Source: Parapristionchus giblindavisi
Taxonomy: Eukaryota; Nematoda; Chromadorea; Rhabditida; Diplogasteridae
Assembly: GCA_943737045.1 (NCBI GenBank)
Contig: CALSFV010000227.1
Coordinates: 897,501 to 961,500 of the forward strand
Reading direction: 5' to 3'
DNA length: 64,000 bases
The notes under the pieces were generated by a model that saw nothing but the letters and a program-made list of their open reading frames with translations, was not told the origin of the DNA and searched no databases. A program made the translations under genes and the position numbers. Each line of letters opens with the position of its first letter. The stretch's first letter is position 1. Positions 1 through 9,596 of this stretch are shown here, piece by piece.

Positions 1-200
1 GGTATTTTCAAACTAGTAGTTTACTTATATTTCCCACTAGCCGTAGACTTGCAAGTCTACGGCTAGTAAAACGTAAGTTTACTAGAACTGGTGTATAATA
101 CGGTAATGCATTTCGTCAAATGTTCTTTCACTTGAAATAAACTAGCAGTAATCTACTAGTCTGTGACGTAACGTAAGTAAACTACTATTTTGGAAATACC
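1..200. mobile_element. MITE, family D (GGTATTTC ends), near-complete copy
   Basis: The segment begins GGTATTTTCAAACTAGTAG and ends in the inverted counterpart TATTTTGGAAATACC. A short internal palindrome around GTAGACTTGCAAGTCTAC is shared with copies at 1456-1771, 28214-28415, 16617-16773 and, partly, 31900-32085. The extended terminal repeat is CTCYGGTATTTC. No coding capacity is visible, so this is a non-autonomous element; the target site duplication could not be fixed because the left edge is the window edge. Confidence 0.7.
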
Positions 201-539
201 AGAGAAATTTGCCCATTTTTTAAAATATTTTTCATTGCTCGTCCAAGAGGCCTGCTTGACATGACGGAAATACCACTCCATACTTTCCAAATTCTTCCAA
301 GAAGGGTTGAAGAAACCTGCGCCTTGAATACCGGATGTAGCTTTAAATTTACGGTCAATATATAATATATACACACACTGCATTTAGGACAATTTCTTGT
401 AATTTAGACGCGAAAATTTTGCACGAATTTTTTACGAATTTTGCGAGAAAATGAGTCGTAAAATTACTTTTTTCGAAACTTTCACGAAAAAGATTTTACG
501 CACAGCCCTGTGATACTTAAGAATCCATATCTGTAAGAC
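201..539. other. intergenic, nothing recognised
   Basis: AT-rich sequence without exon-like structure. A 75-codon minus-strand reading frame at 156-383 overlaps the MITE and has no flanking splice sites; it is treated as chance. Confidence 0.4.
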
Positions 540-884
540 TCGACCATGGTCCGGACATCGCGCCAAGAATTTTGATTCAGGCCACTCCACTTTATGTGTG
601 TAGGGTACCTTGGGCCCTGATTACAAAATGGTACCCAAAGTGGCCCTAGCAGTGGAACGCGGCACGCCAGGTGGGCGCCAAGTTGAAAAATTCGATTTTC
701 ATATTTTTTTCAACCGAACAAGCTAGTCTAAATTTCTTCGGCATTGTGTTATGCATGCCCAAAGTGCACAGAAACACTATTGGTATTTGTTTTAAGCAAT
801 TCCTAGACTGATTTGTTGACTCAATTTTTCGGTTTTTTTCTATTTCTCGGCATCTCAATGTCAATTCCGCAAAAGTTCTCTAGT
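540..884 (-). repeat. Repeat R, uninterrupted copy (empty site)
   Basis: Read on the minus strand, this block matches 9480-9596 followed directly by 16068-16303. It is therefore an uninterrupted version of the repeat into which the 6.5-kb transposon stack at 9597-16067 inserted. Landmarks shared by both copies are the runs around CTTTTGCGGAATTG, GTGCAC.TTGGGCAT, CCGAAGAAATTT and CTTGGCGCCCACCTGGC. The nature of R itself is unknown; it has no convincing ORF. Confidence 0.8.
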
Positions 885-1096
885 ATAGTTCACGAAAATA
901 TTCGTGGGACACCACCTTTAAGCTCCTTCTCACCCCCTTTCACCATTCCCTGAACTATTGAACATCTTTCATTCATGATTAGATATTCAGATCACTACGC
1001 TGATAGTAAAAGAAATAGTGAGCGGTGACTTGTAGAACTTTTGCTACGATCGTGCCTTCACAGTTCACGTTAGTTCAGAGTGTACAATAAGGGATG

Positions 1097-1180
1097 AAGT
1101 GAAAACTCCGGTCGGGATTCGAACCCGTACCCTTTGGGAGTAGAGGCGGCCATCTTACCAATGCGCCACGCTTCGATCAC
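1097..1180 (-). repeat. tRNA-derived (SINE-like) sequence
   Basis: On the minus strand a box A-like TGGCGCATTGGTAAGATGG is followed about 30 nt later by a consensus box B, GGTTCGAATCC. The ends do not pair as a 7-bp acceptor stem, so I read it as an internal pol III promoter of a SINE or a decayed tRNA rather than a working tRNA gene. It lies between two copies of a TTCACGAAAATATTCG motif (near 891 and 1391). Confidence 0.55.
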
Positions 1181-1455
1181 CCTCACCTCATTTCTCTACA
1201 CATGTTATTTCGAACTTACGCGCTGATCATTTTTCCAGTCCGGTGATCGCTATTTGAATGCACCTACTATTTATAGGAGATGAATGCGTAGACCATACCA
1301 TATATTTCTTACACAATTATTTATGGTGTAATAATTCCTATTTCCCGGCTTATTGTACATACTCTCTTATGATTGAACTAACGTGAGTTTATTCACGAAA
1401 ATATTCGCGGGAGTCCACCTTTAAACGACGCTGATTTATGATTGTCATATGTATA

Positions 1456-1771
1456 CTCTGGTATTTCAAAACTAGTAGTTCACTTATAATTCCCATTTGA
1501 AGTAGACTTGCAAGTCTACTTCTAGTTAGACGTAAGTTTACCGCAAGTGGTTATAATACTGTAATGCACCGTTACATTTGCCTTACGTGCCTACGCCGTA
1601 ACCTCCGCCGTAACGACGGCGACGCGGCGAAGGGGGGTTACGGCGTTGGCACGTAAGGCAAATGTAACGGTGCATAATGCATTTCGTTAAATGTTCTTTC
1701 ACTTGTAGTAAACTGGCAGTAAACTTCTAGTCAGTGGCGTAATTTAAGTAGACTGCTAGTTTGGAAGTACC
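1456..1771. mobile_element. MITE family D, interrupted by palindrome C
   Basis: The copy starts CTCTGGTATTTCAAAACTAG and ends TTTGGAAGTACC. Its interior matches 1-200 except that a 106-bp perfect-looking palindrome (1567-1672) splits the GTAATGCATTTCG motif. Confidence 0.7.
1567..1672. mobile_element. GC-rich 106-bp palindromic MITE (family C)
   Basis: Ends are CACCGTTACATTTGCC and its reverse complement, and the two arms stay complementary almost to the centre, so the single strand would fold into one long hairpin. A second 106-bp copy lies at 24554-24659 and a larger diverged relative at about 31060-31366. Flanks are TGTAATG and CATAATG, a partial 7-bp duplication. GC content is far above the surroundings. 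Confidence 0.75.
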
Positions 1772-1799
1772 ACATTGTGCCTATTAGAAAAAATACTTC

Positions 1800-2300
1800 G
1801 CACGCGTACCCATCCAATATTTATTATAATAAGATTTATGCGTGTCCGATCAAACACGTAACAGAATAAAAGGTCAAGGTACAACCCTTTATTCTAATCA
1901 CACGAAGTTTTGCGGGTGATCACTGCTTGACCAGTGATATTTCAAGCCACATTCAGCCTACAATACAATGAATACAATGATAGAATACAATATTCATAAC
2001 AGAATACAATGAATAAAAAAATGAAACGAGAAGATGTAAAATGTAGATGATTGACGCGTGCATGCCAAAGGAGAATTGTTGTTGTATCTATCACGTAATA
2101 CTCTATCTAATATTTGCTGTTTTCTTATGCCATGTATCGTTTTCAGTCCCTGCATGAACAGAACATTGAAAGTCATTGTGCATTGAATGCAAGTACCGTT
2201 ACGGAAACGGCACCTCCGCATAGTTATAAAAGCTTTAATGAGCAAAGTTAGTTAACGATTCATGTGGGCAACTTGTATCTGTGTCTATCTATACATCTAT
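1800..2300. other. intergenic, nothing recognised
   Basis: AT-rich, with a short imperfect repetition of ATAGAATACAATGAATA around 1970-2015. The 83-codon minus reading frame (1994-2245) has no supporting splice sites or homology that I recognise. Confidence 0.35.
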
Positions 2301-2303
2301 TAC

Positions 2304-2430
2304 AATGTTCTATAGACTGTGAAAGCCAAAACGACCGCTCAACATAGAAACTCTCTCAAATGCAATCGTCTTTCACTTGTCTGGCTATGGAAACAAAATG
2401 GCTTGAACCAGAATACTGTGCTATGTATCT
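2304..2430 (+). repeat. Copy of Penelope-like 3' segment
   Basis: This stretch is nearly identical to 7987-8100 (ATGTTCTATAGACTGTGAAA through GGCTTGAACCAGAATACTGT). That second location directly follows a GIY-YIG reading frame, so this one is probably a detached 3' piece of the same Penelope-like element family. Confidence 0.5.
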
Positions 2431-2540
2431 GTATCTTGTACTTGTATCTGAATTTATGTAGTGGGAGCGGAAATTCGTCAATGAAAAAATGGCAAAAGAA
2501 AATTAGTATAATGTAGGGTGTATTTCACTCACTAATCCTC

Positions 2541-2616
2541 GACGGGGAATCGAACTTTGATGCAGACCGACCAGTTGACTGATTGTCCACCCCCTTATCC
2601 ACTGGACCATGGGTCC
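2541..2616 (-). repeat. tRNA-derived (SINE-like) sequence
   Basis: On the minus strand a box A-like TGGTCCAGTGGATAAGG precedes an exact box B AGTTCGATTCC. There is no clean acceptor stem. It is a second tRNA-derived element, unlike the one at 1097-1180. Confidence 0.5.
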
Positions 2617-2619
2617 CTT

Positions 2620-3110
2620 CCTACGATCATATCAAACGGCCTACATATACTCACACACTCCCCTACTTATGTACCGATTCATAGCTCCGCCCCTTTCGGG
2701 ATTACACAACTTAAATACCGATTCATGCTCCGCCTATTTTACTTCGCGGGCTTGGATACTGATTTCAAACACTAACACCCCAAAATCTTTATTCATCCTG
2801 AAAAAAAGAGCTCCGCCAGTAGACTGGATGAGGGCAGAAGCGACCGGATACCCCGCGCTTCTTTGGAAGTCCATCGAGAGGCGTCGAGGGTCGAGAGGAG
2901 AGAAGAGGAGTGGAGAGGATCCACGAAGATGAGAAAGTGCTCCAAGAGACGTCATGAATGATGATAACATAAATAAGCCTGTCTATAAAACATTATCACA
3001 ACATAAACGGTGAGAACATAGTGATGTTCTCTTTTCATTTTCGAGGTAAAAAAGCACACAAAGGTTTCTCTTTTGTTTGATATTGTGAAGCAAACCATTC
3101 GAAATTATCC
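2620..3110. other. intergenic, nothing recognised
   Basis: Several overlapping short reading frames occur on both strands with no splice-site support. I see no gene. Confidence 0.35.
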
Positions 3111-3117
3111 GTTCAAT

Positions 3118-3245
3118 CGAAAGGAAAAGGAACACCCCAAGCTAGTTTTACTCTCGCATTGGCAATACTCTCTCGCAGATAAAGAAAGCGAGATAGTGTG
3201 GTCAGAGCGGGGAGTTTAAAATTAGCTCGAGGTGTCACTTGAACT
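3118..3245. mobile_element. MITE family F (TTAA type), copy
   Basis: A fold-back unit: CTCTCGCATTGGCAATACTC, AGATAAAGAAAGCGAGA and CAGAGCGGGGAGTTTAAAAT pair around a centre, as in about twenty other copies in the window. The family pattern is TTAA-AGGCACACCCCGAGCTAATTT ... AAATTAGCTCG.GGTGTGCCT-TTAA (written with gaps). Confidence 0.6.
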
Positions 3246-3316
3246 CGCACCTTTTTACGCGCTCTCTCGATCTTTTTCATCGACTTTTGAACAAAACTCA
3301 TGCTAATAGCAAAGTA

Positions 3317-3478
3317 ATGCAATGGAAGTTCGAACCTGATGAAGAAGCTGGCACGGTACAGTTAACCAGACTTCGAAGTTTCGAGACGGGCGAGGCTAGG
3401 GATCACGGAAGGTTGGCCCGGCATCGCACTTCTATGAAACTTCGAAGATCTTCTGTAGTTGTTGGTCCATCCACATAG
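3317..3478 (+). other. Unassigned GC-rich ORF
   Basis: An open frame of about 53 codons from ATG 3317 is richer in GC than its surroundings and charged (many Arg and Glu). It has no recognised domain and no clear splice sites. It could be a fossil exon or chance. Confidence 0.2.
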
Positions 3479-3479
3479 A

Positions 3480-4136
3480 CGATAGTCAAGGATTTGAAAA
3501 GATCTTCATTATCTTCCGATAACTCAACATATGACTGAAAGAGACAATGGTGGTTTATACCTCCACATCAGCCTAACGGAACGAAGGATGAGGTGAAGAA
3601 CACTCCTACTGGATGCGGTCGTCGGCGAAGAATCGATCATCTTCGATTTATTTTCCTGGAAAATATATTTAATAAATTTAAATAGAGTGGATTGAAAGAT
3701 AAGCAATTGAAAAATGTCTCGTCAATAAATGGAAAGCGAACTAAGGGGAGAAACGAGGAATCGCAGGGTAAAGATCAAAGATCAACTTTTGAAATAAGAA
3801 GGGGGTGTCAAACACGGGAGTGATATGCAATATGACCGAAGATTACAAATGAATGAGAGAATAATGAGAACGCGTAGCAAATCGCAATTGAATGGTGATA
3901 TGCAAATTTATTTATTTATTTATCATACATCGCGAAGATGTTTCAACAAGTAAAAAACGATATTAATGAAGAAGATATGCACAAGGAAATAGAATGGGGA
4001 TAATAGACAATGGGAAAGTAGGAAAGGTGAAGATGGTTGGGGAAGTCTCAATAACGTATTCTCTAGTGCAAAGATCAAAGATCAGCGTGGGATCAATGAT
4101 GTAGGGTGAGGTAGAGAGGGAGAGAGCTCTGGTTTT
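3480..4136. other. intergenic, short TTTGATC-type motifs only
   Basis: AT-rich sequence with AAAGATCAAAGATCA motifs at about 3770 and 4070 and an ATTTATTTATTTATCATACATC segment (about 3905) that recurs near 18350. No exon is supported. Confidence 0.4.
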
Positions 4137-4275
4137 TATTTCCCACTGGTCCCCCAGTAGATTTCCCAGTGGGGATGGAGCTAGGGGACCAGTGGGAGAT
4201 TTACTGGGGGACCACTGAGAAGGGGAGAGGCACTGGGGGACCAGTGGGAGAAAATTTAGTGCCCCAGTGGGGGAG
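4137..4275. repeat. GGGGGACCAGTGGGAG repeat cluster
   Basis: Repeated variants of CTGGGGGACCAGTGGGAGA on both strands; a related cluster lies at 5764-5910. The units invert (CCCACTGGTCCCCCAG versus CTGGGGGACCAGTGGG), so the cluster can fold. Confidence 0.6.
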
Positions 4276-4619
4276 TGGGCGTGGTCTTGCACTGTGATAT
4301 TGTAGAGAAGAGGGTTATAGTGAAATGACTGTTTATCCAACTATGGACGATACGAATACATTCGAATTAATAAACAATAATAAATAGCATAACTAACTCA
4401 ACAAAGTAACTATTACATTACATACTAATCTAGAGCTTGTAAATGTGAAATCTCAAAGGGACTAGGGGACCAAAAATTTGTTCGTTTTGTCGGTCTGAAT
4501 ACATTGAAAGATTAGTGGAGGAGCATATAACAATCGATAATCATTACATAACATAGAAAAAAAGTACTGTTGTAACATAGAAAGAGATCAAAGGCAGAAA
4601 CTAGTGATCAAAGATCACT

Positions 4620-5568
4620 TAATCCTCTTGGCTGGTCATCTTCTTAATATCGTTCTGATTCATTGATCCGTTGAATGAATTATGCTGAACATTCTTCTAA
4701 GTCATAAACTTGACTCCCTCACATCTTGCTCTTTCCATACCAACTGAAAAGTATTGAATTATTAATAACAAACTTCCAATTCGTCATCAGTTAAAATCTA
4801 TTTAGCCTGACTATTAATAATCCCATACGAATTGTGCATTGTGATTTCAAAGACTTTGTTAAGCTGATTTCAACGATACATCAGTTATCGATTTTCGTCC
4901 ACACATGGCTTAGAAAAACGCTTATTCTTTTTTTTTCACTCGTTGCAAGACCACTCAATCGGAGTAGAGCTGCCAGAAGGTATGAATGGATCTATGAGTG
5001 GAATACCATTCGTTAGAGGTCAAGGAAACGAATGCTCATTAGTAATTTCATTTTTCTTAGCATGCAATTTAATCGGTAGCAAAATAACTAGGATCGTAAA
5101 TGAACAAGTGGAAGAACTCACAGTATTCAGTTGGCTGGCTGCACTATGGCCCATGAAGCGAAAAAGTGAACACTTGCTGAAATTAGAATTAATTAGCTAG
5201 CATTGCATTTATAGAGTAAGATACGCAGAACTTTGGAAAACTACAAAGTAGTTAATATTTCTATAAAACAATTTAGTAAATAAGTGACAATGCAAACCCA
5301 TTGGCGTAATATATTTGAACATTCAGTCCTCCAAGTGTTGTTCCAACTCTAAAAATACCCAAAATCTTCAAATATTCAGGCTCGTAGCCATAAACGTAAT
5401 AAGTTGAAAGAGAGTAATAAGTTGACATGAATGATGATGTATGAAGACTGTTCTTTTCAGGTTTTCCATACTTTTATCAACAAACAAAATTGACTTAAGG
5501 AATAGTTAAATAGAAAAATATACCTTTCTCCGGTTCATCATCCGTTGATCTCGACTACGCGTCGGCAT
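4620..5568 (-). other. Possible small host gene, unresolved
   Basis: On the minus strand an ATG at 5568 opens a 15-codon exon ending AAG at 5524 with donor GTATAT. From 5470 an in-phase exon follows (acceptor AAAAG) that reads without stop for about 65 codons, including VGTTLGGLNVQIYYANG. An excellent acceptor TTCTAATTTCAG sits at 5176 and another, ATACTTTTCAG, near 4744, but I could not chain these in one frame. A competing plus-strand frame (about 4869-5200) overlaps. No family is recognised. Treat as a candidate locus only. Confidence 0.25.
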
Positions 5569-5763
5569 ATTGCCCTATTGAACTTAAATGAAATTATACT
5601 TATTTCATAGAATGGGTAAAACAAAACATATAAATAAGAAAAAAAATTAAAAGACGCCGAACGCAACGCTCACGATAAGATCCGCAGCGCGTCCAATGAA
5701 TAGCACACTTTGTCAAATGTATGACGAGCGCGCAGTTTCATACTCGTGGTCGCATGGTTTTGT

Positions 5764-6225
5764 CTGGGGGACCAGTGGGAGATTTACTGGGGGACCAGTG
5801 GGAGGAAATTCGCCCAATCTGTCATCTTTAGAGCATTCTCTTGTCCTGGGAAACCAGTGGGGGAGCTAAACCACGCCCACTTTTGCTGGGGCCCCACTGG
5901 GAGAAAAAAACCAGAGAGGGAGAGGTAGAGAAGGAGAGGTAGAGAAGGAGAGGTAGAGAGGAGAGGGAGAGAGAGAGAGGGAGAGGGAGAGTGCGATAGA
6001 GGAAGAGGAAGAGAGGGAGAGGTAGAGAGGGAGAGAGAGAGGTAGAGAGGGAGAGGTAGAGAAGGAGAGGTAGAGAAGGAGAGGTAGAGAGGAGAGGGAG
6101 AGAGAGAGAGGGAGAGGGAGAGTGCGATAGAGGAAGAGGAAGAGAGGGAGAGCTAGAGAGGGAGAGGTAGAGAAGGAGAGGTAGAGAGGGAGAGGTAGAG
6201 AGAAACATCGAGAGGGAGAGGGAGA
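5764..6225. repeat. GGGGGACCAGTGGGAG units followed by GAGAGG satellite
   Basis: The left part repeats the 4137-4275 motif. From about 5913 it becomes GAGAGGGAGAGGTAGAGAAG-type hexamer repeats, with an internal duplication of about 135 bp (5948-6085 versus 6085-6200). Long reading frames here are translations of low-complexity DNA. Confidence 0.8.
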
Positions 6226-7083
6226 GGAAACAGTTGCAAGAAACAGTTGTACGGGATCTGGAATCTCGGTTATGGAAAATGGCATTCGGGAAAACGGAAA
6301 GTTGTCCTTAGCCGGTTCAAATGAGCGAAACAAATCGTTTTAGAATTAAATCTGACAGAATACAGAGATGATAATTCTTAAAATGAGGAAAAGTAAATAT
6401 GTTTATGGTAAATAAACAAATAGGGACGAAAGGGGCAGCAAAATGATGCTAGTGACAAAAAAAGAGTGAAAAGAAAAGGAGGAAAGAGGAGATGGGAAGG
6501 GAGGTAGGGACCAGTCAATGAATATTGATTGACTGAGAGATAGACAGGGAAGGAAGAGTGATCTACCTTATTGACAATGAGAGAAGAAGAGGAAGAGGGG
6601 TAATCGTTATAGAAGGAACACTTTCTTGAGTCGGAAGACAGCTCCAAATCAGACTATTGGATAAAATATGTCGATGTCTAGAAATGAGATTACAATATGC
6701 AGTCGTAGAAGCGAATGTTATTAACTACAGTATCCATCGACTACAGTATATGCTGGCTACTGTCTCCGTCTACTCCATTATCAGTGGAATACACTAATTT
6801 GTTCATGCATCCAGATATTACTCGTATTTCGGTGAGTTAGTAAATAAGTCGTGACGGTCTTCCATTAAGAATCGGTCCGGTTTCCGATTGAAGTAGTCAT
6901 AAATGTGGCCAACCATCTGACCTATCGAAATTTATCATAATCCTTCAGCTTCTAATTTTTAATAAGTGTATGAGTGTTTTGTTTTTTTTCCTGTGGTTAG
7001 AAAAGCTTTGACTAATTACTTATAGTATAATAAATATAGATAGAATAGATCCATTAGTCCATTAAGCGTTATGGTACCTCACT
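6226..7083. other. intergenic, nothing recognised
   Basis: Mixed AT-rich sequence without exon-like structure or a recognised repeat. Confidence 0.35.
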
Positions 7084-7379
7084 TTAAAGATGGAGACCCA
7101 CGAGTTTTTTTCGTAATAAGACTGTTCGGATAGAATGATAGAGATTCATCACACGAATCGAAAGACATATCTGATATTGATTCCCGATTTGTTTAAAGCT
7201 CACTATGCGCATTGAAAGTACAACATTCAAGGCATGTAGAGAGTGCCCATTCGATTTGCATACTTGCTCTCTCATTATCTCATTATCCCTTATGCCAATT
7301 ACCATATAATATAAACAATAGCCAACATGCTTATCGTGGCGGGAGTCAGTCATGCCAACTCATGGGTCCCCTTCTTTAA
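7084..7379 (-). mobile_element. TTAA-flanked MITE, family H
   Basis: Bounded by TTAA on both sides, with terminal repeats AGATGGAGACCCACGAG and CTCATGGGTCCCCTTCT. A second copy, inverted in the window, occupies 19586-19880. A TTAA target is typical of piggyBac-type elements. Both copies keep an open frame of about 90 codons, starting MTDSRHDKH, with few substitutions between them; whether it encodes anything is unknown. Confidence 0.7.
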
Positions 7380-7555
7380 GGATGATTAGAATAGAAATGA
7401 GAGAAAACTGATGATCGTTGATCTTTCGGATATAATTCTGTGATCTTTGATCTCTTATTCATGGGCCAGAAGTACATGATCTTCGATCTTTTGTTTTTTT
7501 TGTTTCCAACTCAACCCATTTCTTAGTCCCTTTCTTTCTTTCTCTATAATTTCTG
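7380..7555. other. intergenic with TTTGATC-type motifs
   Basis: Scattered TGATCTTTGATCTC and related words between 7410 and 7495; otherwise featureless. Confidence 0.4.
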
Positions 7556-7952
7556 TGCGTATCACTCGCATACTGTCCAACATTGAAAAACAACGTATTT
7601 ATAAAACAATATAGAAAAAAAAGTTTACAAACTAAACTGCACACTTTGTAACCAATTTTACATAGGTCAAACCGGTAGACCTCTCCATCATCGTGCCATA
7701 GAACATATTCGAGCCGGTAAGAACCCTACGGCTTAATCATATTGTACGAAATCTGCCATAGCCCAACACTCTATCTCTCATCATAACTCTAAACCCATTA
7801 CTCTATCCGGTCACATACTTACCATTGAACCTAACATTGTTCGTCGTAAGATTGCTGAAGCCTTATTGATCCAACAACAAGACCCTCCAATCAATATTCG
7901 TGAGTTAGCCTCTGAACTCGCTCAATTGTCTCTACTCAATCTTTCCCTCTAG
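7556..7952 (+). pseudogene. Penelope-like retroelement, GIY-YIG endonuclease remnant
   Basis: A frame from about 7647 reads CNQFYIGQTGRPLHHRAIEH, then after a stop near 7733 continues with HSISHHNSKPITLSG and ends PPINIRELASELAQL at TAG 7952. The FYIGQTGR core followed by R..EH matches the GIY-YIG nuclease at the C terminus of Penelope-like elements. An upstream, frame-shifted piece (CPTLKNNVFIKQYRKK) resembles the linker between reverse transcriptase and nuclease. The reverse transcriptase is absent, so this is a dead 3' fragment. Confidence 0.7.
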
Positions 7953-8232
7953 CCAATCTATAACCCTCTCACACTCTCATTCCCACAATGTTCTATAGAC
8001 TGTGAAAGCCAAAACGCGCAACATAGAAACTCTCTCAAATGCAATCGTCTTTCGCTTGTCTGGCTATGGAAACAAAATGGCTTGAACCAGAATACTGTGA
8101 TTCCCTCTCTCTATTCATTCACTCATTCGTTTTGTTCTTGATATACGTTGCCTCATGTTTTCCTGTTTCATGGTTTTCCTTTAAAGGTAATCCCTGCACT
8201 GATGATGAGTCTCGAAACGTCTGCCAATAAAC
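7953..8232 (+). repeat. Penelope-like 3' tail with CTGATGA...CGAAACGTC motif
   Basis: Follows the nuclease remnant directly and contains CACTGATGATGAGTCTCGAAACGTCTGCC near 8197-8225 (written here only as landmark CTGATGATGAGTCTCGAAAC), then AATAAA. Its first half is duplicated at 2304-2430, and a related motif, CTGATGATG...CCGAAACGTCT, occurs near 28177-28210. CUGAUGA/GAAAC is the core of hammerhead ribozymes, which are known from Penelope-like elements, but stem II is very short here and a partner stem was not found. Confidence 0.4.
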
Positions 8233-8600
8233 AATTCACTAATCCTTCATTCTCTTACTGGTCTCACATAGCAATCCATATCAATATAGATTAAACTATA
8301 TTTAAATTTCAAAAGTTTTTCAAAACTTTATTGGCTTATTTATTTTCAATCAAAGTAGAATCTGTGATCTAGATATCGCAGCATTTTCGTCGTTCTTCCT
8401 ATTTCATTCGATATTTATTATTTACAGAATATTTGTTACTTTCTCTTGCTCAAGAATCGATAAATTATTATTATTAAATCCTTTGAAATATGTTTCATCG
8501 CGGTCATATAAATGATCCCATCATCATTTCATCGTTGATAACGATTTTTCTGAACACATTTATCTAGAGATCATGTGATGAGAGCTTAGATGTGTATGTT
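8233..8600. other. intergenic, nothing recognised
   Basis: AT-rich sequence without identifiable structure. Confidence 0.35.
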
Positions 8601-9036
8601 GTGCGAAAAAGTCAGAATTGTGCTTGAATCAGTTTCCTACTTACTTCCTGTAACATTCTATCTAAGTACTTTGCAATGTACATAATCAATATGAAAATCG
8701 TTTATTTTCGAAAATTCTTTTTTTTGCCATGACCCCGGGGTCATGGAAATCGATTTTTTCAAAAGCGAGCCGAATGCCGGGATTTAAGTTCTACTATGTT
8801 TACTCAACACGAAACTTCACATTGTCATTGTCAGTTGCTCATTGTTGCGGCGTTCGAGTCGAAAAACTGCAATATTTCAGAAATTTGCCGTGAAAGTAGG
8901 CACTCAAAATTATTTTTTTTGAATTTTACAAAATTAACGATTTTTATATTGATTCTGTACATTGCAAAGTACTTAGATAGAATGTTACAGAAAGTAAGTT
9001 GAAAACAGATTCACGCACAATTCTGACTTTTTCGCG
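8601..9036. mobile_element. Fold-back element with arms of about 110 bp
   Basis: The left arm GTGCGAAAAAGTCAGAATTG through CTTTGCAATGTACATAATCAA is answered in inverse order at about 8935-9036 (TTGATTCTGTACATTGCAAA through CAATTCTGACTTTTTCGCG). The interior contains a 20-bp perfect palindrome, CCATGACCCCGGGGTCATGG, at 8727-8746. Related CATGACC palindromes recur at 9188-9222. No coding sequence is evident. Confidence 0.7.
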
Positions 9037-9479
9037 CGCATTCAACATGAAAGTTTTCGAAAAATGGTTGAAAGGAGAGATCAGCCATTGAGCATTGGCT
9101 GAGTATTCTTCACATCATTAGTACTTCACAAGAAGCAACATAAATAAAAACATTTCAAACTTTTTTTTTGAAATTTTGAAATTTTCGACCATGACCATGA
9201 TCATGACCATGATGGGTCATGAAAATCGATATTTTCAAATTGAACCAAGTGATGGGCTTCTTATGTCATTTTACTCGTCTCACCTCGAAACTTTGAGTAG
9301 ACCACAATTCCGCACTAATCGTTTGGAAAATAAAGCAAAAAAATCATGAAATAACGATTCTGAGTCAAGTTGGAAACACTCAGACCGATTTTTTCCGAAA
9401 CGCGCAATCCAAGATCGATTTCCGCCTAGCAGGGGTAGGTGCACAAGTAGTTGTGCTCCATGGATATACTACAGAACTT
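9037..9479. other. intergenic, CATGACC palindromes
   Basis: Contains the imperfect palindromic run CCATGACCATGATCATGACC at 9189-9208; otherwise AT-rich and without gene signals. Confidence 0.4.
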
Positions 9480-9596
9480 TTGCGGAATTGAAATTCAGAT
9501 GCCGAGAAATCGAAAAAACCGAAAATTCGAGTAAAAAAATCAGTTTAGGAATTGCTGAAAACCAAGCTCAATAGTGTTCCTGTGCACATTGGGCAT
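9480..9596 (+). repeat. Repeat R, left half of interrupted copy
   Basis: Matches the minus strand of 765-884 up to TTGGGCAT, where homology stops abruptly and LINE sequence begins. The right half resumes at 16068. Confidence 0.75.

Noticed and set aside
1097..1180. Functional tRNA gene on the minus strand
   Set aside because: Box A and box B are good, but no acceptor stem pairs and the anticodon arm is poor; kept only as a tRNA-derived repeat.
5828..6333. 126- and 155-codon Ser/Leu/Pro-rich frames
   Set aside because: Translations of GAGAGG satellite DNA with an internal tandem duplication.
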